Assembly (NCBI GenBank): GCA_003260075.1
Contig: QLIY01000336.1
Span: 3,656-67,655, forward strand
Length of the DNA stretch: 64,000 nucleotides
Direction of reading: 5' to 3'
Origin: Phallusia mammillata
Lineage: Eukaryota; Chordata; Ascidiacea; Phlebobranchia; Ascidiidae
Position numbers and translations under genes: made by a program. Numbering within the stretch: position 1 is the first letter of the stretch; the number at the start of each line of letters is the position of its first letter. The notes beneath the pieces are model-generated. The model had not been told where the DNA came from and did not search any database. It saw only the letters and a program-made list of their open reading frames with translations. Of the stretch, positions 48,191 to 63,100 are shown piece after piece.

Positions 48191-51100
48191 GCAAAGAAGT
48201 CCTCAGTTGATGAGGATGTGAGCACAGATACATCTGATCGCTACCCAGATATCCCTGATAAACGTCCACTTGAGACCAACGGTGGTAAAGCAGCGAATCT
48301 TGAAAATTCGAGAACCGCTAGTGCTGATATAGCCACAAAATCGATGGCAACTAAAACAAGCGTTTTGGCAAAGCGGATTTCACGAAAAGAAAAATCAACC
48401 GCCCAGGAGGGCAAACAAAGTTCTGAAACCAACAGTGATTCAACTCAGCCAGGTCAGAGCGAAAAAAGCCAAATTAGTACTGATTTGGTAAACCATATTA
48501 AAGCCGCCATTGCTGCCAGTCTTACCTCCGCGTCCTTACCTCGTGACGTCGTCTCTAAAACTGTGGACAGTGCTGTGGCTGATTACCTTAACCAAATGTC
48601 AGACACTGGCGTCAACGGCGACGGCTCCAAAGGGTTGTTAGCGAGCCCCACTAACAATAAGACTGATAAGAAGCCACGCGGACGCCCTCCGAAACAGCCA
48701 AAGTTGGTTGAAAAACCTCTTGGCAAACAAGACAATGAGAAAGGCTCGGAGAAGCCAAAGAAGCTTTGGGCGTCGAAACACGAAATTGCACCAGGCCATA
48801 AAACACACCCCAACCGCACAAACGCCGGGACTTCTTCTAGTGGAGCTAAGAAACGCGGTCCTGGTCGCCCTCGAAAATTCCCTGTTGCGACCACGAAAAA
48901 AATCAACCAGGTTCGTGCTCCTGAGAAACACCACCAAGACCGGTCTTTCCCTCTTCAAGGCGCACGTAGAGCTAATGCTTCGTTTGCACCGAGCGCTAGA
49001 GCCAGCTTTCTGGAAGCACAACGCAAGAAGGCGGCAAAATCTAAAAAACAAATGTCCGTTGTAGTTCAAAAGCGTGTTACCAAACAGAAAATACCAACCG
49101 ATACGGTAATCAGCAGCCAACATGCACGTTTAGCTTTGGGTCCTCTTCTTAGCGGCAGAGCTTTTCGTGAACAGGTCAACTCTCCAGCGTGGCTTTCAAG
49201 TCTAAATACACCTACCCCTGGTCTATACCATGGCAAACCTGCCGAGACCCATATGAACGATGCTATCAACTTAGCGGTACGTAATACAAGCGGAGAGCCT
49301 TTGGATCTTGGGAACGGAATCACTGGTGTTCAAACACACAAATTGGCCGTCAAGAAGAGTTTAGAGTCGGTGGTAGCTAGGCTTAAAAGCAAGCAATCAC
49401 ATACCGACAACGACGGGGACTTTCAACAGGAAAGCGCGGAAAATTCTAACTCCAATAACAACGTAAGTCTGAGTGAAAATCGACTTTCTGATTCTAATCT
49501 TAACATTATCCTTCTTTAGGTGATTACCTTGCGATTAAACTTAATTTTAGTTTTAAAAGACTTATTTGCACGACCTTTACCCAAATAATCTCTAAACAAG
49601 GCGTAATATATCGATTGGGAAATTATATCCATAAACCAAACATATCAAACTTTTTCAGTCAGCCTTGGTAATGGTGAAAAAATGTCCATGATGCTTGTGT
49701 GTTTAACATATTAATTTCAACAATACGTTAAATAACGTTGTCACACAAGGAACTAATCCAATATAATGTTTTGTTTTAAATTTAGACCAATCATGTTGGC
49801 GATAAGAGATCACGTGAGAGTTCTGGTCAGGAAATTGATGACGACGGAGTGCCCAGGAAAAGAATGAAATCCAGCGATGGATGTTATCCCGATGACAAAA
49901 TGACTGGATCGTTACCCCAAGTGGGCTCCAACACTAGGTAAAAACGTCTTAACACGCTGTAAAGGATATCAGAAAGTCTAAAATGTTATATGTTAAAATC
50001 TCAATATTTTGGATGCCCTATATGCTCTATAAAAAATTAGCTCATCCTATCTGCGGCTCTCTAACATCTCTCTAAAATTCTTGTAACGTGACAGTCACGA
50101 AGAAAGCATGAATCATGGTTTGACAATCATGTTACGTTTCTGATGCCATCGCATTGTGTTTTATATGTGAATTCTGCAGACGAATGTAGCGCATGTAGTC
50201 TGTGGATGTGGTCTTGCGTGAACTCGTCGACCGTTCGCAGAAATGTCACGTTAATTGAACATTTACATAGTATTTAGGACGTGACTAGTTTCACATTTTG
50301 CTCAGGTCATTTAGATGTAGAGTAACTTCAATTTTGTCATTTCTAAAAATACGCTTTTTTGGAACGGTTATAAAAGGAACAAAAATCATTTAATCTAAAT
50401 ACAATTTTCGCTTCTTTGGCAACCTACACCTTAGCAGTATTGTATATACAATTTTGATTGCATGCTGGTTCCAACCGTGCAGTACAAGATTGGGGCGTTG
50501 AGCGCGACGCGTATGACAGTCTGTCCGTTTAAATTATGTTCACTTGTGTGCCTTGATTGGTAATCAACTAAGCTAGTGATTGTACTATACATACATTTCA
50601 CTCTGGGATTAACAACGACTGAAACTTCCTCTATTTCTCTTTCAACGACTTGTCATTTGTCAATCGATTCCCAAACCACTTTGTCACTCGTAGTACTGCC
50701 TAGGAATACTTAGTTGTTTTTTGATACTTTGGTGGTCGTGTTTTTGGATGGTACGGTGGTACCTGACTCTAGTATGCAAATTTGTAGCCTGGGGTTTATC
50801 ATATTATGTCTTTGGATGCAACGGCCGATTTTTTTCAGTTTAAAGCTAAATGTCACGATAATAACACACGTAAATTTTTCCCCCAAAACATAAACTGTTT
50901 ATAATATTATTTTTATCCCAGAACGTAACGTTTTGCTTAACCAAGCAAGCAAATACACAATTTTCAGCCAGCGGCATGGATCGTGGAATTTTGACATAAC
51001 TACGTTCTCTATTACATCAATCTAATCCAGTTACCTATTTTACATTCCAGTTCTGCATCACGTCGGAAAATCCCGGAGGAACGCAAGATCTTTCAGACAG

Positions 51101-54100
51101 TCGGTCTATTTTCCCCAGCCTTTAAAATGGACAGGTGGGTTGTAATTGAAAGGTTTTATGTTCTACCACAGTTGTAGAATGTCTGTTTTACGTGGTTATA
51201 ATGCCTTTGTGGGAACTTGTGCCGAAAAGGCAAAATTTAACCGAATATACGCAGCTTAAAATGTATATTCAGGTTTGAAAGCTGGCTTGCAAACATTTGT
51301 ACATATGTTTTTAACAAAGTGCTTCTTTTCTTTGAATGTTATCTGTTGGTTATAAGGGCAGCAATCTTACAATTTGAAATCTGCAATACAATTTTCGGCA
51401 ATGCCAACAGCAAAACTAATGACTCATCGTGAATTCGGAAAAGTCCAAAACCGTAGGTATTGTATTTCGCGAGCAATCAAGTACTTTGCCATGAACCGCT
51501 AATCTTGCGTCGTAATTGCAGCTCGGCAGTCGATTACTCGCGTGACCATGTTGCTGACAGTGAATCTTGTTCTTATTAAGCAGGTTTAATTAAATTTGTC
51601 GTCCCACGCATTGGGTCAGGTCAAGCTGACAAAAAGTTTTGTGCAATTTGAGTAAGTGCAAAACATATGTCGAAATTAGTGAATTATTATCATGCATTTG
51701 TGTCACGCAATGCGAGGTTGTGGTTTGTGTTGCAAAATAATTAAATTGTCATCTGTATATTTTTTAATATTGACCACGATTGAAGTTTCGCACGCAACAC
51801 TTACACTTCCTTTTACTTTAACCTAAGCAAAGTGGTCCTCTCACATGTAGAAACGGCCCATCTCCAACTTTCTTTGGTACGTTAATATCTGAAGTTGCCA
51901 ATAAAAAACAACTTGTTAATAATAAAAAACTGCAATCTAAAGCCTCAAGTCAATGGTGCAACTTAGAGTTAGGCTTTTTGGGCCGGGTAATTCGCACTTA
52001 GGTTTTGTTAAGGGGGGGGGGCAACTTGTTAATAATAAAAAACTGCAATCTAAAGCTACAAGTCAATGGTGCAACGTAGAGTTAGGCTTTTTGGGCCGGG
52101 TAATTCGCACTTAGGTTTTGTTAAACAAACGGGCTTGATTCGGGCCTGACTTTGAATTCTGTGTCCTTTTTTTTGGTTTAATTACCCAACTGAGTAGCTA
52201 GTTGCTAGACTTCACCTAATGCCCAACTGCCCCAAAACGGCGTTTTAATTACATTCTGTACGTTTGTAGGCTTTTATTTCAAGGCCTGTCAAACAAACTT
52301 TCGGGTGTTCTCTAAAACATTTCGGGCTTCTTCTTTCGGGTGCGGGCCGGGTTCTGGCTCGAATTTCGGACCCGCTTGCAACTTTGGTGCAACGAGCATT
52401 CTGTACAAACTTTCCAAAATGCAACTTAATGAAATTCAATATCCGTCATGAATAATGAACTAAACCGTCTTACTTTTCTAGTGAGGAGAACTTAGCTTCT
52501 GAAGACGAAGACAAAGAGACTTCTCCGTTGTTTCCGCCACCTCTTCACGCCGGGAAGTTTCTGCGCAAAGCACGCAAAGACTTCCAACTTCCATACAACG
52601 TGTGGTGGATGTACAGCAAGAAATTAATCAGTGTACGACAAGACCCTGCTACACAGTTCGTCACAATACACTCGAGTAAGATTTTCAATTTAGTACATAC
52701 AAAATTCTCAAGAAAAGCGACAGGCGATCAGCATCAGTGAAATCTTTTATTTTTTAAACAGAAATAATAATTTCGCCAAGTTAGAAGGCATTTTCCGTCT
52801 AAAAGAAACATGAAATCTATACCGTTATGCGTTATATACTAAACATATATCTGTCTGCGAAACTAGATTGTAGCGAATTGGCTCGGCTATAATTATAGGC
52901 GGTGTTTGGTGTTTCTCGAATTTCCTATTTGGCATATCGCTGTAGCCAGGCAGTTCAATAGTGTTTCTTACTCATACTGGCAAAGGACGAATGTCCCTTA
53001 ATATATGCTAATCGCAAAGAGCACGAATGGCATTTCAAGCGCACGCCCAACAGACACGTACGCAAACCAAGACAACCGCAAAAGGCTTGGAATAGGCAGT
53101 AACATATTAATATAGAGCAGCGGTTCCCAAACTTTTTCATATTTTTTTCAAAACGGTCCATATGCCATTATTTTGAGGGCTCGCGGTCCTTGAGCCTAAA
53201 TATGTATTTCATAAAAACGACTGTTGATTTCAGGATTTTAGCTAGTTATGCAAAATTGCGCATAAAAGTCATCCAAACACAGCTTGTGACATCACAGACA
53301 AGACAAATGCACTACAATTGTGCGCGAACAATTACATTTTTGTTAGTTGCCATTCAATAAAGGCTATTGTTAAGCAATGAAGACAGTTGATTCTCAATTC
53401 TACTTTGATTTAAACTTATTTAGTGGCACAAACTGACGCTAAATAAGATTATAGAATTACTTCAACCGCTTCGCGGTCCCCCCAAAATGGCCTCACGGAC
53501 CCCAAAAGGACCGCGGACCCCAGTTTGGGAACCGCTGATATAGAGAATGCCTAAGTTTACAACCGTGACATGATTAATACCGTAACTGTGGCCCATTGTC
53601 TTATGCCTTTGATTGGTAAGATAAATGAGTAGATTATAGGTTGGTTTGGTATCACTTAAAACCATTTTTTGCGGGGTGGGAAACACACTTTATTTCGGTA
53701 ACCTTGTGCCCCAAAAACCAGTCGACTGTTTATCCTCGTGTTTTTATTCGGACGCTAGAGGTCTAAACATTGTTGGATGTGACGTAGTGGGTTAACATGG
53801 GGTCATTCGTAGTGCTAATTGCCTGTACGTGCTCCGCTTTGTGTAATTCCTGGAGTTTGTAAGGTCGTGTATGCTACTGTGCCATTTAAAGAATCGAATT
53901 CGCTAATTCTGATCATGTAAGGTACAATAGTACATCCACAGTGGTGTTGATACGAAACAGCGAAAACAGCGAAAACAACCAATAATTGCGTGTATACGAA
54001 AAAATTTGTAGGTGTAACCTGATTTTCGGCTTATGTCACTTTGTAAATTTAGTAAGTTTCGGTTGGTGGCTGCAACGTTTTCTATTGGCGATATTTCGGT

Positions 54101-57100
54101 TTCGGTCCATTTTGAAATATGTGCCTTTCGAAACCTTGATATTGTGTGGGTATTTTTATCCATTTACGACCGAAATGTACTGATCTCATAATAAATATCG
54201 TATTAGCGCAAAAAAACACATCGCAGAACATTTGCTGAAATTTACCTTCGCCCACGTAACTACATGTACTTTTAAAGCATTATGGGAGCAAATTAATTTA
54301 TTGAATTACGTGATAGATTTGTCATTTCCTTGACACCTTCCTCCGCTCTCCCTTATTAATAATTCCAATTCTCCAAACGTCATTCATTTACTTGGGCTCA
54401 TATATAGATGACAAGTCTTCGTACTTCTGCCTTTTTGTTCAAGGTTGTACTTAGGCTATACTATGACGCGCAGCACAAATAGAACCATCGTTTACAACTT
54501 CTATTCCAGGCGATGTTAATTTAATAACCCAATGGAAATATGGCTGATACCACAAATATAGATTTCTAATACGTTGGTTTTGACTCTTATGTTTATTTGC
54601 GTCGTGTGTACGCGCCTTATAAGGAGCTGAACGACCTTGTGACGTTGGAGTCTGACCTTGGCATAACGAGCTCAGTCTTTGTGTGCATTTATGGTTTATC
54701 TGCGTCTTTCGACGTTGTGGCATTTACCTTCTTGTGTTGGCAAATGGCATTTAGTATATTCCACATATCCTATCAAGTTATTAATTATCCGCAAATTCAA
54801 ATGTATAGAACTTAGTGACGATAGAATTCAAATACGTTTGTACTGTTTGGTTTGCAGGAAATACGATTTGGTAAATTTGACAATCGCTTGTATTAATAGT
54901 AATACTGGCGGGTTCCATATTGAGTGCTTAAATTCATAAACCTACAGTTTCTTATACCCAGAAATTTATTTATTTCACTACATTGAAAATAACAGTTTTT
55001 TTGCTAAAAAAAGTATTGCGAAATTAGCATTGGTATAAACCAAATAATAATAATATTGGAGGTGCATTATTTGAGCAAAAAGTCCCTAGCAATCCATCTT
55101 AACCAGGCGTTACGACTTTCACTCGATTCGTCGTACTGGCGAACAGGCAGACGAAAACATTCACGAGGGCAGGTCAACATTCTAACGTCACAGACCACGT
55201 GTGCGCACCCCGCTGACGTAATCGATCCACGCTATAATCTTGATTAATGGCTTTGGACTGCGATGTGCACTCGGCGCGTCTCAGGTCGGGATGAATCATC
55301 CAAGGCGTCTACCATTAAATCCAAGTTAAAAGAAATTTCTGCTCGGGGACTTGGACGCTTGCCTGTTTGGCACTTCTAGTTTTCCTTGGTGTGTAATTGT
55401 TTTCGCCTTCGAGGGTTAGTTGATCGCCGACTTCGATGTTTTTGGTGTCCTAATGGCGACAGGCGTTGATTGACGCGTTTCAATTCTGTTGTGAAACGAA
55501 TCCGGGAACCAGGAGCAACTGGAGTCTGTTTGTGACATTGATTCGCGCCAACTCGTTGAACCTTGGGAATGTTGCCAACATTGCGTTGTCATTCACACTG
55601 CAGACTTCTGAGTCACCAAGATTTGAGTTCTACTACCCCGGGAAAATTTGTTTCAATTAATATTTAGGCAATGTACGTACTGACACATTATTTTCCCGTG
55701 TGCGTGAAACAAAAGGCCTTTTAATGCATTTTAGGACGTTTTTGGCGCATTTATCGTGTAAAGTATACCTTTTGGTAACGTATTCTATTCATCAAGTTTG
55801 ATGCCCAATCTCCTTGATTGAGGGCCAATCTTGGATAGGTTTCTGGCCTGGATTCGAATTTTGTCGTAAGAAAGATTATTTTTTGGTATACGCCTTACCG
55901 CTTTTCATTAAAATACTTGGAATATCGACTAGATTCGGTTCCCTGGTTGGGGCCCGGTGTACTGTGATGTTGGCAAATAACGATTTGAAGACCGTGTATT
56001 ATCCTTATGTCCTGTTTAATTTAGTCCTTAAACTGAGGTACTGAAAGCATTTTTTGTACCGAGTGATAGAGGGAAACATCGACTGTAAAGGGCGCGCAAA
56101 ATCTTCATCATTAGGTACTGAGATAGGGATACGTAAAGTTACCACTTTTGACAAAAATGCTCAGTTTCGACTGACAAGCATTTTTGTACCGGGTGATAGA
56201 GACGTCTCCTGGCCTCTAACTTTGCACAGGCGTTATGCCAACGAGGGGAGCTGGAACTAAATTAGAAAGTATACAACTTGGCAGCATTAAAGCAAGCCGG
56301 TCAAGTCTCCTTCTATACTTTCTGCTTTAACTTTAGTTTTGTTCCACAGATGTGTACGTGGATACACAACCGGTCGCTGAACAGGAGGAGCACATCTGCG
56401 TATGTAAGACGCTTTCTGACATCCGATCTGAGAGTTCTTCAGAGGAGGAACTTGCTGGGTGTGGGAAGGAATGTCTGAACCGGCTCATGTACATCGAGTG
56501 TTCTCCAGAGACTTGTCCGTGCGGGGAAAAGTAAGTGTCAAGTCGTTGTTGTTTTAATTGTTGGTACGGAAAGTGGACATTGTTCCATGTTACTTTTTGT
56601 CTTACGTTCCTTGACTCAATTTGCGATGTAGCTACTAACAAAAGTTCGGTTTTGTTCGTCATTGATACAAGGCACCTGCTTTTGAAGTTAAATTTGTGCT
56701 GCGGTTAGATCAACGGTCGTATTGTCGCTTTAGGTTGCAAATCTTTGTACTTATTTATTGCAGCTACCTATATATCTGAAGATTTGTCGCCATGTATATG
56801 GATTGCATACATCTTAGTGAACATAGCGCACGGCGCCATAATTTGGGTGTGCTTAAGGGTTTGATCTGTTCTTGGGCAATCTTAAACCAGTGATTCTAAC
56901 CATTATTGGTATCATTATAACTATTACACCATATAACACCGTTTTGAACGGTGAACTTACTGCCCGAAATCTCTGCATGACTTTTATCATTGTTAAATAT
57001 ACTCACGTCTTTTTATTGGCGTGAATTGTAATGCAATATAGCAAATTAAACACACGTTTTTCAATACCCCTTGTAACTCGTGTCGACCTAACGACACCAC

Positions 57101-60100
57101 GCCTTGGCTTTGAACTTGTCACATATATTTTACCACTTAAAACCCGATGTTTAAATGTTAGCTCATTGCCAACGACTATGTGTATCTGAAAATACCAAAA
57201 TAGATATCCAACCTCTACCGCCTTTGGCTATTCTTATTGCTCCACATACTAATAAACATGGGCGTTATTGGAGCACTTCAGCGAGTTTGTGGTAGCTTAT
57301 GGTCTTAAGCGGGCGTCTGTGTCGCAATTTGTGGTCTATGATATTAGTCCTGTCTACGACAGGTGTCGCGAAATGCAATTGTTCTACGCTTGTTTACTTG
57401 CGCGTTTTTCACCTATTCCGAGTTTAAAAGTTTTCTTTGTTGGTATTTGACATTTTTGAACAGGATTTCTTAAGTGTGATTCCCAAAAGAAAATCATGCC
57501 AACTCAGATTTTAAGCAACTCCATGTTAATTGGTGAACGATACAATGCTTTCTAATTTTTTACCATTACAAAATTTCTTTTTACGGCTATTGAGTACTTA
57601 AATATAGCGTCTAAATTACGATTACGAGTGTCAGACTAAAAAAACACCTAGTGTAGTTAAAACAATGGTAAATTAAGTTTTGGCCACGAAATACAGTAGC
57701 TGATTTCTGTATCAGAAATAAAGTATCAGTCCAAAAATACGTCAATTTTATGTGTATAATCTGTTACAAACGCGTTTCTGAGGTTTCTACACAGGACACG
57801 CGCTTATGAAGAGATTTAACGCGAAACCCGTAGAGGCTTCTTCCGCCTTTTAACAAGGCCGTAAATTTAATTTCCTTTCGAAAGCAACATTTTCTTGTGC
57901 GACGAGAGGCACATCGTGGTGTAGTGTTACCGCCGGGCCTCGATTTAGGGCCTTAACTTTTCACCTTTCCTCTGTAATGGATACATGCCTCGCCTATAAA
58001 GCCGGTATACAACCATTTACGTAGAGACTACGGTGTTCGCTGTTAATTTGGCGTTTCTTGGCATTTTGATGCTTCATTGACGCAGGTTGAAACCACCACA
58101 AAAATTTGAATTTTACGTTTTTCTTATCCCATGACCGGCGTTGTTCGCACGTTGATTTTATTTACAGCTCGTCGACTTAGCCGTTTAATAATGATTTGCA
58201 ATGAATGTTTATGGATAAACATGGCCGAAAACCTTAATGAGGCGCAGTATTTAAATGTTCTATAAGTTTCTATTAAAGATTCTAATCAGGAATTTAAGAA
58301 AAATACAAAACACTTTATTCAACGTCGAAACTAAAAATGTTTCTATTGTAAATTACTTTGCGGTTCCCTGTTGACAACATTATGTTTGGTGTTCCATAAA
58401 TGCCCAATTAGCCCTCTGACATGGGCTTGGGCCAGTCAAACCGCACTAAAACATGTGCAACTGAAAATATCTGTTAATGCAGGCTTATCAGAACAAAAAC
58501 AAAGTTCCATGCGATCTCCTCATTTCGTTTCGCGGTTCCGCCTTAACGATTTTCGTATCCGCTTAATAGGTCTCATGTCGCCGAAAGTGCTGAATATCGA
58601 TGGCGGTTTTTGATCGAAAAAGTAATCTGCCTAATCTTATTTCCGCATACCACACATCCCCAGAAGGCCATTTACCTAAATATCAATGCCCCCAACAACC
58701 CCCCTTATTTGCATTTTATGAGAGATCGTTTTCAAGATATGATTCGTGACTGCCTTCACGCGCAATATGCAACACGTGATTCTGATTGACCGTTCGGCTT
58801 TCATTAAATTTTAATGACACCATTATTTCCGGAGGAGCGAGATTAGCGCCGCTTTATGCCCCGCCCCTTACACGCCCTATAATTCAAACAGTATTGGATT
58901 CCTGGTTGATACGAGCAGATCCCAACTTAGATCCATGTCACTTGTGATTAACTAATTCCGTTTTCAATTACAAATAAAGTGGTTTGATAATCAAGCTTCC
59001 TTTATCGAAACCCAATAACTTTTAGCAATATGTCGTTCACTTGATTCCAATTGTCAAGTTGGATTTTACATTACGCGGTAAAATACTTGTCATTAAGTAA
59101 CACTGTTTTGAATTGCGAATAAAGCAGTTTAACAAGCAGTGTTCTTGTATAGAAACGCAAAACAATTTTGTGATTTACTTGATGTTTTGTTGTTTTCAAA
59201 CGTTGAATTATACATTACCGCGTAAAAACATCCCATTAAAACACAACGAATTTTTTTAGCTTTTGTGTGATTTTTTTGCGATTTTAAGTTTCTATACTTC
59301 GCATGCGAAAAGAAATAGGCAAAACTTTAACTGAAGTTAATATGGTGGGTGTTTTGTTGGTGTAAGCTTGCTTTTTAGGCCTGTCATCAGTGTGCGTTTG
59401 CTTTAGTTCATTTGCATTCATCAACGAATCAAATCTTCTATTATCCGCTTTCAGCATGTGTGTAAGCTCTCTCACTTCTTAAGCTATCGCGAAATTGAGC
59501 AATGTCGTTTCGATTCGATGAAACTATTCGACGTGTGATGTTGCGTCCGGGGTTCCTACTCACCAGATTTTTCACAAGAATTTAGGCGGTCGTTGCATTA
59601 ATTATAATTCAGACAATTGATTTGCTATCTCTTAACTTACTGCGCCCAACCCAAGCCTTTCTATGGTAATGTTTCACTTTGCATTTAATCAAAGTATGTT
59701 ACACGATTTGCCTTAAAAATGTTATGTTTTACTCGCATTCGCAGTTATTTACCGGAAAATATTACAACCAATGTGACTATCGTCTGCAGTGTGAATTACT
59801 GTGTCAATAGCAACCGTGGATGTTTACATTTAAAGGCGAGTTCTCGCAATAAGGGTTGGGTGTTGACTATACGCGCACGGTCAGATGTTCAGGATGTTGA
59901 CGTTATGGCCTATTTCCTTTCTACATGAGGAAGTGACCTTTTTATCAGTGGTTTGAGAAATCTGTTTACCCCGAAAGTGTTGGACGATGTGTCGGAAACG
60001 ATATCCTTTGCCAGATTACAAACAATCCTTTTCAACTGATTTTTTGTATTTCGACACAGAATTACCCCTTTTTTTCAATTTTAGTAAGTCTTTCAACCCA

Positions 60101-63100
60101 AAATTTTCCTACGAAAATGGAGTGATTTAAAACCAAAACTTAATAAACAAGCTTTTTGCACTGCAGGGGCGGAATGTCACAAGCTTGTGAAGGTTAAACA
60201 ATAGTTTAGGTAACGAATGAATGTGTTTTTTTACATTTTAGATGCGGAAACAGGTCTATCCAGAACAAGCAATGGTGCACCGAGCTTGAACGATTCCGGA
60301 CCCAAGACCGCGGCTGGGGCGTGAAAACGAACGACACCATTCCAGAAGGTGAGGGAGTGAAGTCAAACAACGGTAACGGCTGTTCCCAGTCAAAATGGGT
60401 GCAAGCGTTCTGAAAACAAAATCTCGGGTGATATGTTTATGAAGTGTTTACCCTGTACGGTTCAACGGTGCGTGAATTATTGTTGGACTTAGGGTTAACG
60501 CGGTGTTTGAAAGTAATAGTTGAAAAGCCGATAGGACGCCTGTAAAGCCCCCCCCCCATTGTTGGACTTAGGGTTAACGCGGTGTTTGAAAGTAATAGTT
60601 GAAAATCCTATAGGACGCCTGTAGATCGAAGTGCTTTCGTGGGATTTAAAAGATGTTTGTATGCATCTTGATCTGTGTAGATCGATTTTGGGAACTTGTT
60701 ACGTTTGAAGTGGGTTTAGAATCACGCGAGTGGGGGATTTTCTTGCTTTAAAGGGTCTTACTTTTAATGTACGTTTTGACGTTGTTCTTTGGTAAATTTT
60801 TCGGAACATTTTCATTGTGTTCAGACAATAATGTGTACATTATCAGTACGGAACTTTGTTTAAATCTTATAAACATATAAAATACGATTTTTTTGCAAAA
60901 AACGATACGTTTTGCAGTATAATGTAGTTCCTTAAATATAAAAAGAATAAAAATTAGAAAGCTGTCGTTTACACGTATAAGCCCTGAGCTGGCCAAATAT
61001 CACGAACTAACAGTTGTCTAAAATACAGGCCAGTTTATTCTGGAATACGTGGGCGAGGTGGTGAGCGATCGAGAATTCCGTCGTCGAACCATCGAGAACT
61101 ACAATGCTCACAACGACCATTACTGTATCCAGTTAGAAGCTGGCAAAGTTATTGACGGGTACAGGATGGCCAACGAAGGTCGCTTCGTGAACCACAGGTA
61201 TACAGAACTTGGCTCAGTTTTTGTGGTTGTTTGTAATGTTCTAACGGAAGGAAGCAGTGGTGACGGGTCGCGTGTCTGTCGAACCCGTGACGGGGTCATG
61301 AAATTGGGTCATGAACTTTGCCTTGTGGAAGTGTTTCAAATTGTTTGGCAACGCTTAGCAACAAAAATGGGGTGATTCGTTACAGGAAATCCCACCTTTT
61401 TTAAGTTCCGGGCCCTATTTCAGGAAAAAATGCAGTTGTTTTGTTACATTTCTGGTCTAAAAATTCCTAAAAGTTGATGGTTCATACTACGGTTCGCAAT
61501 TCTTTGCGACGTAGGCCAAGTGAAAGGTTACGCTTTGTTAGGCGTTCAATGATGCGAGACAATATATCAAGGTTACTTTGGGTCGCCAGTGCCTTACACG
61601 CCTTACTTGCTTACACGTCATGGTAACTTGAGCTTGTTGATTCGAGCGTTAAGTGGGCGTGAAGCCCAACCTGTCCGTGGGACCAATTCAGTGCCATGTT
61701 TTTCTCCATTCTACACCTGTGGCCTCGCTCACGCATTAGGTCTTTGCTTCACAGTACGTATGTAGTTTATCTCTTTTGTAACTTTTGGTAGATCGTAAAT
61801 GGGTGTGTTTTTGCAAAAAAATACCACTGGGTAGTATGATACGCACTGTAAGCAAAGTGTAGGTAAGCATAATGTTCTGTACTAATCATGGAACATTGTG
61901 ACCTAGATTTGATCTGAAGCTGTTTTTCTTCGAAAAAGTAGCTTGAGATTACTTTACCGTTTTCGATGTATCAAAGCGTTCTTGATTCTTGATGCAAAAA
62001 CTGCGTGTTAACTTGCTTATTAGCAAAGCTAAGACCGAATAACAATAAAACCCCCTTAATCAGACTTTCCCAAATACCCAGTGCACTTTTAAATCTCTGA
62101 CTATTAAAACTGAGTTACAATTATAAACATTACTCCTGTTTTTTATGCCTGACACTTATCTCTATCCTTGCAATAATAAATACACAGGCTGATTTAAGTG
62201 TGTGCTGAATTTGTCAGCCCCCCCCCCAATTATAAACATTACTCCTGTTTTTTATGCCTGACACTTATCTCTATCTTATCTTTATGCCTGACACTTATCT
62301 CTATCTCTATCTAATTAATGTTACCTCTATCCTATTGCAGCTGCGTGCCAAACTGCGAGATGCAGAAATGGGTTGTAAACGGCGAATATAGAATCGGACT
62401 CTTTGCGAAGCGTAAGATCAACCCAGACGAAGAACTCACGTACGATTACAACTTTCACGCTTACAACCTTGATCGTCAGCAAGTTTGCAGGTGAGGATTT
62501 ATCACGTGGTAAATGGGTGCAAGGTTTTAAAATACCTTTGTCTCGTTTGACTTCTATTGGACTGCCGTTTCCACTTGAGAAGCTTTTTAAGCCAATTTGT
62601 TATCTTGATGTAAGCTTATATCGCAACTTAACGTTGAAATGTATGCATTTAACTAAAAGTTCGTTACTGAAATCAATCAAATTTTTATAAACTTCAAAAA
62701 TGAGTGTGGAAAGTAAATTGAGGTGGTAAAAACCTCGCTCAAAACTCCAGTAGCACATATTTAGTTAATTGTTAAGCGTTTAGGCGGAGCAAAGACTTTT
62801 ACCAATCCAAGCGAAAGTGGTTTTACCGCAAATAAATTCCGCGGAGCTCCGAATTTCAACCGCCCACCAACCAAGCTTCACGATCCCCGCACAAAAACCT
62901 CGCTCTCTTGAGAAAAAATCAATAAATCTAAAGAACTGGATGTTCATGCAAGCTCGATGGCAGAGACCTAAGCAGGGGGATCAACTTGAACCTGACGCCT
63001 GCGTTCATGGCATGTTTTCACTCTAAATATTTGTGTAACCCGCCGTGGGCGCGTTGCGATCAAGTTGCCATCCCTCACATGAGTTTGCCTTTTCAATTTC

